Source: Psychrobacter sp. Pi2-52
GTDB lineage: Bacteria > Pseudomonadota > Gammaproteobacteria > Pseudomonadales > Moraxellaceae
Length of the DNA: 64,000 bases
Reading direction: 5' to 3'
Assembly: GCF_904846705.1 (NCBI RefSeq)
Contig: NZ_CAJHBS010000002.1
Span: 211,371-275,370 of the forward strand
Shown here: positions 20,423 to 31,500 of the stretch, piece after piece
Layout: the number at the start of each line of letters is the position of its first letter
How positions within the stretch are numbered: position 1 is the stretch's first letter
Notes under the pieces: generated by a model
What the model was told of the DNA's origin: nothing
Seen by the model: only the letters and a program-made list of their open reading frames with translations
Database searches by the model: none
Position numbers and translations under genes: made by a program

Positions 20423-21364
20423 CTATTTTAACGGCTGGCAATTTGGACAATAAACACTGGCTCTACCAGTAAGTTTGATGTTTTCTAATGTTGTGCTGCA
20501 ATGCAGACAGCTTTCTCCTTGTCTACCGTACACGTTTAAGGTTTGCTGAAAGTAACCAGTTTGACCACTTGCTACTGTGAAATCCCGTAGTGTCGAACCG
20601 CCTAATTTTATCGCTTTCTTTAAAATTTCTTTAATATGACTCACTAAAATGACAATCTGATCGTATGAAAGTTGATTGGCTGGTGTAGCAGGGTGGATGC
20701 CGGACAAGTACAGACTTTCAGTCGCATAGATATTGCCAACCCCAACCACGACTTCTTGTTCCATGATGACAGATTTAATCGCTCGGGAGATGGGTTTTAG
20801 TCGTTTGTTTGCTTTAGTATTATCTGTCGATGACCCATTGCCATCTTGGCTAGATAAATCTATACGCTGGATTAAATTGTACAAATAGTCTGCGGTAAAA
20901 TCTTTTGAAAGCGGCTCAGGACCTAGATGATCTAGTAGTTTATTGCCGTAATCTTCATGCCATAGTACTGAACCAAAACGTCTCGGATCATAGTAGTGTA
21001 GCTGAGACTTTTCATTATCAGCATCATTAAAGATGACAACCAGATGATCATGTTTACGCTTATCAGTACCATAGCTATGTTGCTGTAAGCTACCTGACAT
21101 TCCTAAGTGAATAAGAAGCTGACGTGGTTCAACTTTGCTGGCTGATATGGGAGCGTTATTCTGTGAATCTACTGGCAGAAAATTAAGAATCAGATACTTT
21201 GCTCGGCGCTCGACACTCTCTAATGTGTAATTAGCTAGCTCGTCCAAGTTATCTGGCATCATCCATCGCAGCTTTGGTTGAAATACTTTAACATCAACTA
21301 CCTGTTGCCCCAACAATGGAGCAAGACTGGCTTTAGTGGTTTCTACTTCAGGTAATTCAGGCAT
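20423..21364 (-). CDS. mutM: formamidopyrimidine-DNA glycosylase (Fpg/MutM)
   Basis: Fpg is a bifunctional glycosylase/AP lyase that removes 8-oxoguanine and other oxidised purines. The start at 21364 is fixed by mechanism: the mature enzyme needs an N-terminal proline, and only this ATG gives MPELPEVETTK. A start 15 bp upstream (MSKNT-) would bury it. The product (313 aa) has H2TH helices, V-G-V-G-N-I-Y-A-T-E and a C-terminal zinc finger (C-x2-C-x16-C-x2-C). An insertion of about 20 polar residues near position 175 is longer than in E. coli. It lies about 55 bp downstream of relA on the same strand. Confidence 0.96.
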   Translation of the reverse strand: MPELPEVETTKASLAPLLGQQVVDVKVFQPKLRWMMPDNLDELANYTLESVERRAKYLILNFLPVDSQNNAPISASKVEPRQLLIHLGMSGSLQQHSYGTDKRKHDHLVVIFNDADNEKSQLHYYDPRRFGSVLWHEDYGNKLLDHLGPEPLSKDFTADYLYNLIQRIDLSSQDGNGSSTDNTKANKRLKPISRAIKSVIMEQEVVVGVGNIYATESLYLSGIHPATPANQLSYDQIVILVSHIKEILKKAIKLGGSTLRDFTVASGQTGYFQQTLNVYGRQGESCLHCSTTLENIKLTGRASVYCPNCQPLK

Positions 21365-21419
21365 AGTATTTTTTGACAACTCTATTGTGGAATAAACAAC
21401 GACTGGCTTAAGGTTTTAT

Positions 21420-23957
21420 TTACACGACTGCACGGCGTGCGTGCAAAATACCATGTTGCTGCTCTAATTTTGCGAGCAACTTAGATAGATGTGCTAAGCC
21501 TGAGACTTCAATATGGAACTTTAAAAAAGCAATATTGTCGTCATTACTTAACGTTTGAACTTGGCGAATATTGACGTTTTCTTTATCAATTATCTGTGTC
21601 AAATCACGTAGCAAACCGCGTCTGTCATATGCTTCGACATGAATATCAACAGGCTGATAACGACCAATCTGTACTTGCCAAGCGGCTTCTATCTTGCGCT
21701 CAGGATCACGCTCAACCAGACGTAAGTACTCTGGGCAGCCTCGATTATGCACGCTAACGCCACGCGATAAAGTGATGTAGCCAGCTATCGGTTCGCCATG
21801 CACAGGATGACAACAACCTGCCAAATTGATTTCGATATTATCCAAACCATCGATATGGATTTTATACGCATCGAGCTTACCTGTATCTCTGTTATCTACA
21901 TGAGGTACAAAGCTCTCTGGTGGTATTTCAGGCTCTAGATGTAGCTGACGAGAGATATGACTGGTTAACTGATTAAGGCCAATATCACCTGTCACCAGCC
22001 CTACAATGATGTCATCGGTCGTATTGACATGAAAATGCTGAATATAGTCGTTCAGATCAATACTATTAGGATGAACAGATAGGCGCTCAAGCTCTTTGCT
22101 AAGCATTTGGCGACCTATTTCAATATTCTTATCACGGTCTTGCTTATTAAACCACTGGCGCAGTTTTGAACGGGCACGGTTGGTATGAATATAACCTAAC
22201 GAGGCTACCAACCAATCACGATTGGGCTCACGTGATGCCTTAGTGATAATCTCAACTTGCTCACCTGTTTTCAACTGATACGTCAGTGGCACATAGCGTT
22301 GATTGACACGAGCAGCCTGTGCACGGTTGCCAACTTGAGTATGCACATAGTAGGCAAAATCAAGAACGGTCGCGCCTTTTGGTAGCTCAGTAATATCACC
22401 GTCACGACTAAAGATATAAATACGTTCTAGCTCATCAAAATCAACGAGTTGCTCTTCTTCGTCAAACTCGATATCATCTATTTCTTCGCCCGCTACAACA
22501 GCTGAGCGTGGCTGATTGCGTGTTTCATTATTGATAGATAATAATTGGCGTAGTGAGCTGATTCTTTGATTCAGATAATTGTCTTTCTTATTCTTTAGCC
22601 CTTCTTTGTAATTAACGTGCGCACACATGCCAAGTTCGGCCTCAAAGTGCATCTCATGAGTACGAATCTGGACTTCCAGTGATTTATTTTCCGCGATTAC
22701 AGCAGTATGTAGTGAGCGATAGCCATTGGACTTAGGGTTAGTAATATAGTCATCAAACTGCTCAGGAATATAACGCCATAAGCCATGTACTAGGCCTAAA
22801 ACGTGATAACAGTCAGAAGGGCTATTAACCAAGACGCGCAAGGCACGAATGTCATAAAGCTGATCAAAGGATAGACCTTTAAGCTTCATTTTTCGATAAA
22901 TAGAGTAGATATGTTTGACGCGCCCAGATACTTCGCCTTCAATACTGGCATCTGCTAATGATTCATTTAATTTGTCTTGTACGCGCTGAATATAGGACTC
23001 GCGTTCGCTACGTTTTTCTGACAGCAGCTTAGCAATTTCTTTATAGCGATCAGGCGCAAGATAACGGAAAGCTAAATCTTCGAGCTCCCATTTTAGCTGC
23101 GCAATACCTAAACGATGGGCTAATGGCGCATAAATAGTCATGACTTCACGTGCGACACGCGTTTGACGCTCTGGCCTAGAAAACGTCAACTCACGCATGG
23201 CAAAGGTACGCTCTGCCAATTTGATGAGTACCACACGCACGTCGTTGGTGACAGAGATGAGCATGCTATAAATATTTGATAGCTGATCTCGCTGGTTGTT
23301 GACGAAATGGTCTTCTAAGCGCTTGTTGCTCTCGATAATCTCCGATAGCTTACCCATTGCAAGGGTATCTTTAACAAGGGTCAAAATATCTGGACCAAAG
23401 TTTTTTTCAACTTCAGCGAGACTAATGATTGATTTGCGGGCACTGCGATACAGCATGGCCGCGACCAATGAGTCTTCATCTTGATAAAGATAGGTCAGAA
23501 TATCGGTCATACCAATACCGGTCACGTAAGCGCCTGAACGCTCAGATTCACTGGTATTCATGTGACTGCGAATAAACTCGCAAGCTGCACTTAGGTTGGG
23601 TACTGACTCTTGTCCAATACGCTTGGCCACATTATCTAGCCAAGTAGGTACGTCGATGTTGGCTTGGTCCAAGTCGACCGCCTCAAGCTCTTTGTTTGAT
23701 AGCGCATTGGTATCATCCAAATACTCGTCTTTAGTGTGAGGGTCATGTAAATGATAAGTGTGTGCGGCTGAGCGATCAAAAGTAGTATGTAGCTTGTGGG
23801 TTGCCAACTGGTATTTGATGTCGAGGGGAATTTGAGCATAACTATTGGCTGACTGGTGAGAGCGTTGGCTCGCCACCAGTTGCGCCGCAAGTGTTGCACT
23901 ATCGGCCTGCGTGGTCTGTCCATCCACCAGCGGTAATCCTTCACGAATTTTTACCAT
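21420..23957 (-). CDS. relA: (p)ppGpp synthetase RelA
   Basis: RelA makes (p)ppGpp on ribosomes with uncharged tRNA and triggers the stringent response. The 845 aa product has an N-terminal pseudo-hydrolase domain. The HD motif expected in SpoT (H-D after A-A-L-L) is here A-A-M-L-Y-R-S, so hydrolase activity should be absent. The synthetase domain (about residues 245-440) has Y-R-K-M-K-L-K-G, E-Q-F-D-D-Y-I (the E-x-D-D type of RelA) and N-G-Y-R-S-L-H-T-A. TGS (about 515-580) and ACT (about 765-840) domains follow. It lies downstream of rlmD, as in Pseudomonas. Confidence 0.96.
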   Translation of the reverse strand: MVKIREGLPLVDGQTTQADSATLAAQLVASQRSHQSANSYAQIPLDIKYQLATHKLHTTFDRSAAHTYHLHDPHTKDEYLDDTNALSNKELEAVDLDQANIDVPTWLDNVAKRIGQESVPNLSAACEFIRSHMNTSESERSGAYVTGIGMTDILTYLYQDEDSLVAAMLYRSARKSIISLAEVEKNFGPDILTLVKDTLAMGKLSEIIESNKRLEDHFVNNQRDQLSNIYSMLISVTNDVRVVLIKLAERTFAMRELTFSRPERQTRVAREVMTIYAPLAHRLGIAQLKWELEDLAFRYLAPDRYKEIAKLLSEKRSERESYIQRVQDKLNESLADASIEGEVSGRVKHIYSIYRKMKLKGLSFDQLYDIRALRVLVNSPSDCYHVLGLVHGLWRYIPEQFDDYITNPKSNGYRSLHTAVIAENKSLEVQIRTHEMHFEAELGMCAHVNYKEGLKNKKDNYLNQRISSLRQLLSINNETRNQPRSAVVAGEEIDDIEFDEEEQLVDFDELERIYIFSRDGDITELPKGATVLDFAYYVHTQVGNRAQAARVNQRYVPLTYQLKTGEQVEIITKASREPNRDWLVASLGYIHTNRARSKLRQWFNKQDRDKNIEIGRQMLSKELERLSVHPNSIDLNDYIQHFHVNTTDDIIVGLVTGDIGLNQLTSHISRQLHLEPEIPPESFVPHVDNRDTGKLDAYKIHIDGLDNIEINLAGCCHPVHGEPIAGYITLSRGVSVHNRGCPEYLRLVERDPERKIEAAWQVQIGRYQPVDIHVEAYDRRGLLRDLTQIIDKENVNIRQVQTLSNDDNIAFLKFHIEVSGLAHLSKLLAKLEQQHGILHARRAVV

Positions 23958-24380
23958 AGCCGACTCCTCTTAGCTATTTTGAATTGATTATAACCTCATC
24001 TACTATGCACACACTCTGAATTAACGATCCATAAAGTGTCAGCTATAAACCAATACAACTGCTAAAAATGTTATTTTTAGCAGCTATAAAATGCGCGTAA
24101 AATATATAAAGCTATGAGTGCAAATGCTTGCTATGTAGCGATTGGAAACATCATCAAAAACATAGGAAGATTGTTTACTATTATCTCATTTTAAAGTGAC
24201 AAATCAAGCGAGCCTCTGTATGGCTGTGGTCAATTACGCTAAATAATGGCTATTTATTAGCACAAACTTATCAAAGCTTTGGGTTAACTTAGATAATTGT
24301 AATAACGCTTAATTGTCTCTTTAATCAGGTTCAACTATCAGTCATTTTCAGCCATTAATCGTTTTTGAAAATTAATAACG
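23958..24380. other. rlmD-relA intergenic region
   Basis: No gene was recognised. The only clear structure is the perfect inverted repeat at 24059-24083 (separate entry). Its length suggests that relA has its own promoter. Confidence 0.4.
24059..24083. repeat. perfect 11-bp inverted repeat upstream of relA
   Basis: CTGCTAAAAAT, loop GTT, ATTTTTAGCAG. There is no T run after the stem on either strand, so it is not a standard intrinsic terminator. It may be an operator or an mRNA hairpin in the relA leader. Confidence 0.6.
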
Positions 24381-25952
24381 TTAAACTGCTACTTTTTCAA
24401 AGCGAGCGATAGATTCAACATGACCCGTATGGCAGAACATATCCATCACGCCAGCATGAGTCAGACGATAGCCTTGTTCTAACAATGCTTTTGTATCACG
24501 AGCAAGGGTCGCTGGATTACAAGAGACATAAACAATGCGCTCAGCATTAAATTTTGGCAAATATTGCATAATCTCCCAAGCACCAGAGCGCGGTGGATCA
24601 ATCAACAGTGCATCAAAACCTTGGTTGGCCCATGGCTTATCAGTACAGTCTTGAGTCAAATCTTGACTATAAAACTCAGTATTGTTGATACCGTTGCGAC
24701 GAGCGTTGTCAGCAGCACGTTCGGTCATGGCTTCACTGCCTTCGACACCGACTACTGAGCCTGTCTCGCCAACGAGGCGCGCTAGTGGCAAGCTAAAGTT
24801 ACCCAAACCACTGAATAAGTCTAGTACGCGTTCGCCTGCTTTTAAGTCCAATAAGTCACAGGCAAGCCTGGTCATCTGACGGTTAACCGATAAATTTACT
24901 TGAGTAAAGTCAGTAGGGATAAATTCAAAAGTCAGATCATACTCTGGCAATTGATAATATAGACGCCCAAATTGCTCGCTCAAATCATCAGCGTCTGTCA
25001 ACGCAATACGTTGGATACTATCAACGCCTTTCGACTGCAAATACAGCTGCCAATTACGCGCTGCAAAAAAGACTTTTAGTTTGTCTATATCAGCGTCTGA
25101 CAACGGTTCTAAATTACGTACGATGAGCGCAACTGGCTGATTACCATCAGGTAGTTCTGGCAGTTGCTCACCCATTGCAAGCTCAAGCTGAGCAATCTTG
25201 TCACGGCTCTCTAAAGTGCTAATAAGCGTTTTTAGGTTTTCAATCTCAAACCCAATACGTGGATCTAAGATATGACACTCATTTAGCTCTGCCAAGAAGT
25301 TACTTGAACGCTCACGGAAGCCGACAAGCGCGGTTTCTTTTTTGACGACATAGCGTACGCCCAAACGTGCTTTGGTACGATAACCAAGACGATCACCGAC
25401 CACAGGAGGGAGCCAATTGTCAGGTTCCGCGTTGGCTTGGTGCATTAGCATTTCAGCCAGTACTGATTGTTTAAAATTTATTTGTCCATCTGGTTGCCAA
25501 TGTTGCAAGTTACAACCACCGCAAGTACCGAAATGCGGGCAGGGTGGTACAGCACGTTCAGGGTTTGGGTTGGCAGTGATACTAATGGCATCACCTTCTT
25601 CAAAGCTAGCACGGCTGTTGGTTATTTTTACTAAGGCGCTTTCACCTGGTAGAGCAAAGCTAACAAAGATCTTTTTGCCATGCTTGTCTTCAGCATGACC
25701 TTCCGCAACATCAAAACCATTACCATACACAGCAACACCGCGACCATCATGTGACAAACCATCAATATTAAATGGAATTGGCTCTGCATCTTTTAGACGA
25801 CGACGTGTCTTTGATGATGGCTTTGATTTTTTCTTACTAGGCGGAATGACAATCGTTTGGGTGTCGTTGGTTTGAGCTTCATTCGTTTGAGCGTTACTGC
25901 TTTGCGCTGCCATATCAGATGCTGTAGATGTTTTTGAATCGGTGGGTTGCAT
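24381..25952 (-). CDS. rlmD: 23S rRNA (uracil-1939-C5)-methyltransferase
   Basis: RlmD uses S-adenosylmethionine to methylate U1939 of 23S rRNA. The 523 aa product has a polar, low-complexity N-terminal extension (about 45 residues) and a TRAM RNA-binding domain. A [4Fe-4S] cysteine cluster ([15 protein letters not shown] plus a later Cys), the SAM site [11 protein letters not shown] and the catalytic cysteine in [12 protein letters not shown] follow. It is longer than E. coli RlmD (433 aa), mainly through the N-terminal part. The rlmD-relA order is conserved. Confidence 0.96.
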   Translation of the reverse strand: MQPTDSKTSTASDMAAQSSNAQTNEAQTNDTQTIVIPPSKKKSKPSSKTRRRLKDAEPIPFNIDGLSHDGRGVAVYGNGFDVAEGHAEDKHGKKIFVSFALPGESALVKITNSRASFEEGDAISITANPNPERAVPPCPHFGTCGGCNLQHWQPDGQINFKQSVLAEMLMHQANAEPDNWLPPVVGDRLGYRTKARLGVRYVVKKETALVGFRERSSNFLAELNECHILDPRIGFEIENLKTLISTLESRDKIAQLELAMGEQLPELPDGNQPVALIVRNLEPLSDADIDKLKVFFAARNWQLYLQSKGVDSIQRIALTDADDLSEQFGRLYYQLPEYDLTFEFIPTDFTQVNLSVNRQMTRLACDLLDLKAGERVLDLFSGLGNFSLPLARLVGETGSVVGVEGSEAMTERAADNARRNGINNTEFYSQDLTQDCTDKPWANQGFDALLIDPPRSGAWEIMQYLPKFNAERIVYVSCNPATLARDTKALLEQGYRLTHAGVMDMFCHTGHVESIARFEKVAV

Positions 25953-26013
25953 AAACCTGCCTTAATAATAAATAACTAGAAGAGGGGAATAAAAACTACT
26001 AATAATGCGAATT

Positions 26014-26838
26014 CTATAATTCGGGTGCCGATGACCAGTCAGCGATAAACTCTTGATGTCGCGGACTACCGTCAGCTTGGGTATACTTTGCCAGATAGTC
26101 ATAGCTCTGCTGCTGCCAAGCATCAAAATCTTGTGAAGACAACTGTCCTGTTAGACGTAACCAGCGTAAATAAATCAGCCAAGTATTCATAACATCAGAC
26201 TCACAGTATATAGATAGGGTCTGCCAGTCACCGCTACTAACAAGCGCGCCAACCATACTGCCATCCACGTCAGTTTTACCGGGTAATCCGTACAGACTTG
26301 CGACGATATCCATGGCTTCGCGGCGACTAGCACCATACTGGCTAAACCGATCCATCAAGTCTAGATGACGTGTATGAAAACGATTAACATAGTTATCAAA
26401 GCGCATGTTTTTAATACGCTCGCCTTCTTCGAATAGCCATGGTGCTGACAAATCATATTGCATGGCACGATATATCAGTACAGGTATGTCAAAGCCTGAG
26501 CCATTCCAACTAATAAGTTGCGGCAATGTCTCAATGTCGTTAAATGCTCTAAAGAATTTGGCTAGGATTTCTTTTTCACTAAATTTATCGGCAGTCAAAG
26601 AAAATAGCGATAACTTACCATCCTTGATATACAGAGCTGAGATACAGACAATACGCTGTAGTGGCAAGCGCATAAAGTCGTGCCCTGCTTCTTGTGTACG
26701 TATGGCTGTCAGCGCGCTTAACACATCCGCATCGTTAAGATCGGCCAATTGCGGATAGATACGGCGTGCTGCATCGACATCGGCGACAGTCTCGATATCA
26801 AAAACCAATATAGGGTCGGATGGTAGCGCTTGTGACAT
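26014..26838 (-). CDS. predicted PolB-type 3'-5' exonuclease
   Basis: A 274 aa DEDD-type exonuclease. The first acidic motif is F-D-I-E-T-V-A-D, the second lies in I-S-W-N-G-S-G-F-D-I-P-V-L, and the third region is Y-C-E-S-D-V-M-N-T. It matches the family of stand-alone proteins resembling the proofreading domain of DNA polymerase B. The natural substrate is not established. It sits 61 bp downstream-facing of rlmD on the same strand, between cysM and rlmD. Confidence 0.88.
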   Translation of the reverse strand: MSQALPSDPILVFDIETVADVDAARRIYPQLADLNDADVLSALTAIRTQEAGHDFMRLPLQRIVCISALYIKDGKLSLFSLTADKFSEKEILAKFFRAFNDIETLPQLISWNGSGFDIPVLIYRAMQYDLSAPWLFEEGERIKNMRFDNYVNRFHTRHLDLMDRFSQYGASRREAMDIVASLYGLPGKTDVDGSMVGALVSSGDWQTLSIYCESDVMNTWLIYLRWLRLTGQLSSQDFDAWQQQSYDYLAKYTQADGSPRHQEFIADWSSAPEL

Positions 26839-26985
26839 AGATAATCCTGACTATTTATGAGCTTATAGTTAATTCATTATAAAGAATGAAAACATTAACC
26901 TTGCTTGAAGTATTACGTTTATATCTGCACTTGGCCGCTTTGCACTTCTTTTAAATTAACGATACTAAATGGTATTTCTTATGCA

Positions 26986-27954
26986 TTAATTAACTTCTGC
27001 GTCATTGTCCGTATTGCTATCGTCAACGTTATATAAACCCGTTGATAAATAACGATCGCCACGATCGCAGACAATAAAAGCAATGACAGCATTAGGGTTT
27101 GCTTTTGCCACTTGGGTCGCTGCCCATGCAGCTGCGCCCGAAGATACCCCAGCAAAGATACCTTCAGTCTTCGCCAATTTACGCATATAGACTTCAGCAA
27201 TACGCTGATCGATATCCATCACTTCATCAATCAAGTCTGCATCAAAAATACCAGGCATATAAGCCGCCGGCCAACGGCGAATACCAGCAATCGAAGCTTC
27301 TTCGTCAGGCTGTAGGCCGATGATTTTGACGTCTGGATTTTGCTCTTTTAGGTAGCGTGACACACCGGTAATCGTACCTGTCGTGCCCATCGAACTAATA
27401 AAATGCGTAATCTTACCTTCTGTCTGTGCCCATAGCTCAGGGCCTGTAGTCAGGTAATGAGCTTGGCTATTGTCAGGATTATTAAACTGATCCAATACCA
27501 CCCCTTTGCCATCTGCTTGCATCTGTAATGCCAAATCGCGCGCAGCTTCCATGCCTTCGTCTACTTCAATCAGCGTTGCGCCATAAGCAATCATGGCATC
27601 TTTACGCTCTTGGGTAGAGTTGGTCGGCATCAGCAACGTTATCGGGTAGCCACGCATCGCAGCGACCATGGCCAATGCAATACCAGTATTGCCACTAGTG
27701 GCTTCAATCAACATATCGCCAGGCTTGATATCACCGCGCTGTTCTGCTTGATAAATCATATTAAAAGCAGGACGATCCTTTACAGAGCCCGCTGGATTGT
27801 TACCTTCAAGCTTAGCTAATACTGTGGCGCCATTGGCAATGTGCTCTTGCTCAGGCAGACGTTGAAGTTTCACCAATGGCGTTTGACCAACGCAATCAGC
27901 AAGGGTAGTGATTTGAGTAATAAAGTTAGCATTTGACATGGCCGTAGTGGACAT
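26986..27954 (-). CDS. cysM: cysteine synthase B (O-acetylserine sulfhydrylase)
   Basis: CysM is a PLP enzyme that makes cysteine from O-acetylserine and sulfide, or S-sulfocysteine from thiosulfate. The Schiff-base lysine is in the N-N-P-A-G-S-V-K-D-R-P-A motif, the form typical of CysM rather than CysK. The phosphate-binding loop is S-G-N-T-G-I-A, and G-V-S-S-G-A-A is near the C-terminus. Length 322 aa; a second ATG at residue 6 is an alternative start. It is divergent from the GacS-type kinase, the same neighbourhood as in Pseudomonas. Confidence 0.95.
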   Translation of the reverse strand: MSTTAMSNANFITQITTLADCVGQTPLVKLQRLPEQEHIANGATVLAKLEGNNPAGSVKDRPAFNMIYQAEQRGDIKPGDMLIEATSGNTGIALAMVAAMRGYPITLLMPTNSTQERKDAMIAYGATLIEVDEGMEAARDLALQMQADGKGVVLDQFNNPDNSQAHYLTTGPELWAQTEGKITHFISSMGTTGTITGVSRYLKEQNPDVKIIGLQPDEEASIAGIRRWPAAYMPGIFDADLIDEVMDIDQRIAEVYMRKLAKTEGIFAGVSSGAAAWAATQVAKANPNAVIAFIVCDRGDRYLSTGLYNVDDSNTDNDAEVN

Positions 27955-28546
27955 AAAGTATCCTTTTCTATTTTTTAAATATGTTTTTAATGGCTTGTTT
28001 TTGATAGAAGCGCTGTTTTTATTGTTTGATCATAATTTTAGACAGTCGCTTGGGTTATAGGTTTGCAGTGATAAGCGAGCTAAAAACGAAAGGCATTAGA
28101 GTGCGCTCTCATATGTTATGACTATGAGCGATATATTGTGGTAAATAAAAAGTGGCTTTATTATATCATTTTGTTTTCAGCTGCGCTTATCGCATCAAGG
28201 ATTAATAGTCACTGTATCAGGTCAATGTCAATGTTATGTTGAGGGTTGCAAAAGTAGAGTTGATAGCTTAAAGCCATATTCTCTTTAACACAGAGTGGTT
28301 GGCACTTTAATTATAACGTTGTTCATCCCATGGAATGCTTAACCAGAACTTATAGAATCCTGTTAAGATAATCTTGAGTTGTATATTAATTGTCTTATCA
28401 GAACCAGTGACCTTATTAACGATTAGTGGGTTCATTAAGAGTAGCCCCTTACCCAAATACTCTGATACGACATGCTACAAGTATCACGAATACTGACGTT
28501 ATCACAAAAATTCACGGCAAGAACCTTAGTAGAGAGTAGACCTAGC
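27955..28546. other. divergent intergenic region between cysM and gacS
   Basis: Nearly 600 bp with no gene recognised. It must hold the promoters of both neighbours, but no clear hexamer pair was assigned. The upstream in-frame ATG at 28472 belongs to an extended frame of the kinase and is not preferred. Confidence 0.4.
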
Positions 28547-31500
28547 ATGGCATATAAAAAACGTTTCGATACCAGTAGTGCTTATGGTCAGCTGATCATA
28601 CTGGTGTTTTTGCCTATCTGTGTGTTGGCAGCAGTAGGCGGCATCTTGGTATTTCACGAAACCATGCGTGCAAGTGACTCGGAGCAAGAAGTATTGGCCG
28701 AAGCGGTACTTATTCGCTATACACCAGTCATAGCTGAACTGATTCCTGAGCTGCTAGAACAAGAGCGCCAGCAAGTAGGGAGTAGTGCTGAAGGTACTCA
28801 GCGAGCGGCGATGACGACGCTAGAAGGTATCCAAGATAAGCTTGGACGTATGCAGTCCGAGCAGCATGTACAGCGTATTGCTATTATTAATGAAGGCAAT
28901 CAAATACTGGCAACAGTCGGTTATGGCCTCAATGAAGAGTGGCCGCTAATCAGTGATTCCGCAAGCTTTTTGTCACAACGACCAACGCCTGTAGGCACAG
29001 CGTATGGCAGTGTGTTGGGAGAATTTGAAGGGCAGACATTGTGGTTGCTCGTCGATATGGATAATGAGCCGCTCTATATTGCACGCTACCGTATTGCGAT
29101 GGCGTTAGTGATTACCGGCTTGTTTACTATTTTGATTCTACTACTGAGCCTAAATATCTATTCGAAACGTTGGATTGCCCCCATTTATGAGCTGCGGTTG
29201 CAGTTGCAACGTACCCATGTTGATAATTTATACCAACCTGTACCAGTAGAGTCAGATGGTGAGCTGAATTTATTACAGCAAGATCTAGTCAGAACATTAC
29301 GCCGCTTACATAGAAGCTTTCAAGAGCTCAAAGACCATGCCGAGCAGACTGAGGATGATTTACGGTTGGCATTTGATGAGATGGAAATGCAAAACATCTC
29401 TATTCGAAATGCACGTGATGCAGCGATTTCAACCAGCCAAGCAAAATCTGCATTTTTAGCCAATATCAGTCATGAACTGCGTACACCATTGAACAGTATC
29501 GATGGTTTTATTAATTTGCTGGCACGCCATGGTGAGCTCAATCCTGAGCAGGACTTGTATGTACAGACCATACGGAAGTCCTCAGCACATTTGCTCGCTT
29601 TGGTAAATGATGTCTTAGATTTTTCTAAAATCGAAGCAGGCAAGCTAGTACTGGATCGCCATGAATTTGATCTCTATGACACCATTTACGATGTGGTCGA
29701 TATGCTATCTCCGGTCTCTGCGGAGAAGGGTTTGCGCATGGCAGTACTGTTTTACAATGATGTGCCGATGCGTATCAATGGTGATGCGTTACGTCTTAAG
29801 CAAGTATTGACCAATATCGTTGGTAATGCCATTAAATTTACGGATAGTGGTGATGTGGTGGTGCGTGTGAGCTTAGATGACCACCGTGATAATTATCTGA
29901 TGATTAGTGTGCAAGATAGCGGCAAAGGCATTTCCCTTGCAGATCAAAAAATGCTGTTCCAAAGCTTTAGCCAAGGCGATCCATCAATCACTCGTCAGTA
30001 TGGTGGTACAGGGTTGGGTCTAGTCATCTCCAAACAGTTAACGCGCTTGATGGGCGGTGATATTGGGTTTCATGATAATGCGCAAGAGAATATTGCCAAT
30101 CAAGGCGCGACATTTTGGTTTCGCATGCCAGCCCATGTCGATGTGCTAGAGGCGGCCACAGGGCAGACAATTGAATTACCAGTATTAGCACCACTAGCGA
30201 GTGAGACTGACGAGTTTAACGTGTTGGTTTGGATCAATCATACCGCTTCGATACAAGTGCTCAAGGCTAGCTTGCAGTATTTGCCAATTAAGCTAACTCA
30301 GGCCAACTCATTACCGGGTGTGCTTGAGTCATTAAAAGAGCACGGTAATTATTGGGATTGGGTCATTGTTGATGATGATACCCAAGACGATATGATGGCA
30401 CTCCTCAAGCAAATTCGTCTGCATTATCAAGGCAAGCTTGCTGTGTTTGGCTACCAAGTGGCGGCCGATCAAGCGCTACTCAACCGCTATCATGCCAACA
30501 TACTGTATGAACCATTAGACAAAAGACAGCTGTATGCGATGCTCGATACTCAAAGCCGTAGTACGCCGCAAAGCCTTCAGGAACCACGCTGGAAAGGGGT
30601 CACTGTACTGGCAGTTGATGACCATTTGCCTAATTTACTAGTGCTTGATGCTCTATTGAGCGAGCTAGGGATTCAGGTAGTTACTGCGAGCAGTGGGTTT
30701 GATGCTATCGAGATTATCAGTAAACAGCAAACCAAAAACATCAAAACTGCCAAGAGCGATAAGCAAAGCCTATCGAATAAAACGCAACTTTCTAAAGCGG
30801 AAACGCGTGATGAGATAAATAAGAAAACAAATAGCGCGTTCTATCATGAGGATACGAGCGCTGACGATAAAGCAGCTATGCAAGACAAAGATAATATTGA
30901 TTTGATATTTATGGATATTCAAATGCCGCGTATGTCAGGTCATGAGGCGGCTAAGCAGATTCGAAATATCGAAAATGCGGATAGTCGTATCCCTATTATC
31001 GCTCTGACAGCTCATGGGTTGGCAGATGAACGTGACAAACTTATAGCCAGCGGTATCAATGACTATGTCGGCAAACCGATTAGCCAACCTCAGTTATTAC
31101 AGGTGCTACAGAAATGGCTTGGTCGTAAGAGTACCACACCACAATTGACCGCGTTGCCTGATACAGATTTGCAGAGCTTTGGCTTACAGCATTCTGATTT
31201 GCAGAGTGATAATTTACAAGATGCTAATGTACAAGGTGCTAATGTACAGAGTATCGACCCAACAGGGGCTGAGTTAACTCCTATTGACTCGTTGCGTGGT
31301 TACTCAATCAATGATAATGATTTATCGAACGATTTACGCTCTAACAATGTAAATGGTCAGGAGACTCAAGCCAGTTCAGATATGTCTTCAGATACATTAA
31401 CCGCTACTTATCCAATAATAAGAGGAGACGGGGTAAATCGTAATAGTACTTCTGTCAGTAGCGAGCCGAAAATTACCCGTCCACTATCCCTGAAAAAAAT

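Noticed and set aside
21420..23957. SpoT as identity of the (p)ppGpp enzyme
   Set aside because: The HD hydrolase motif is replaced by Y-R-S, and the synthetase has the E-x-D-D motif of RelA; synteny with rlmD also favours RelA.
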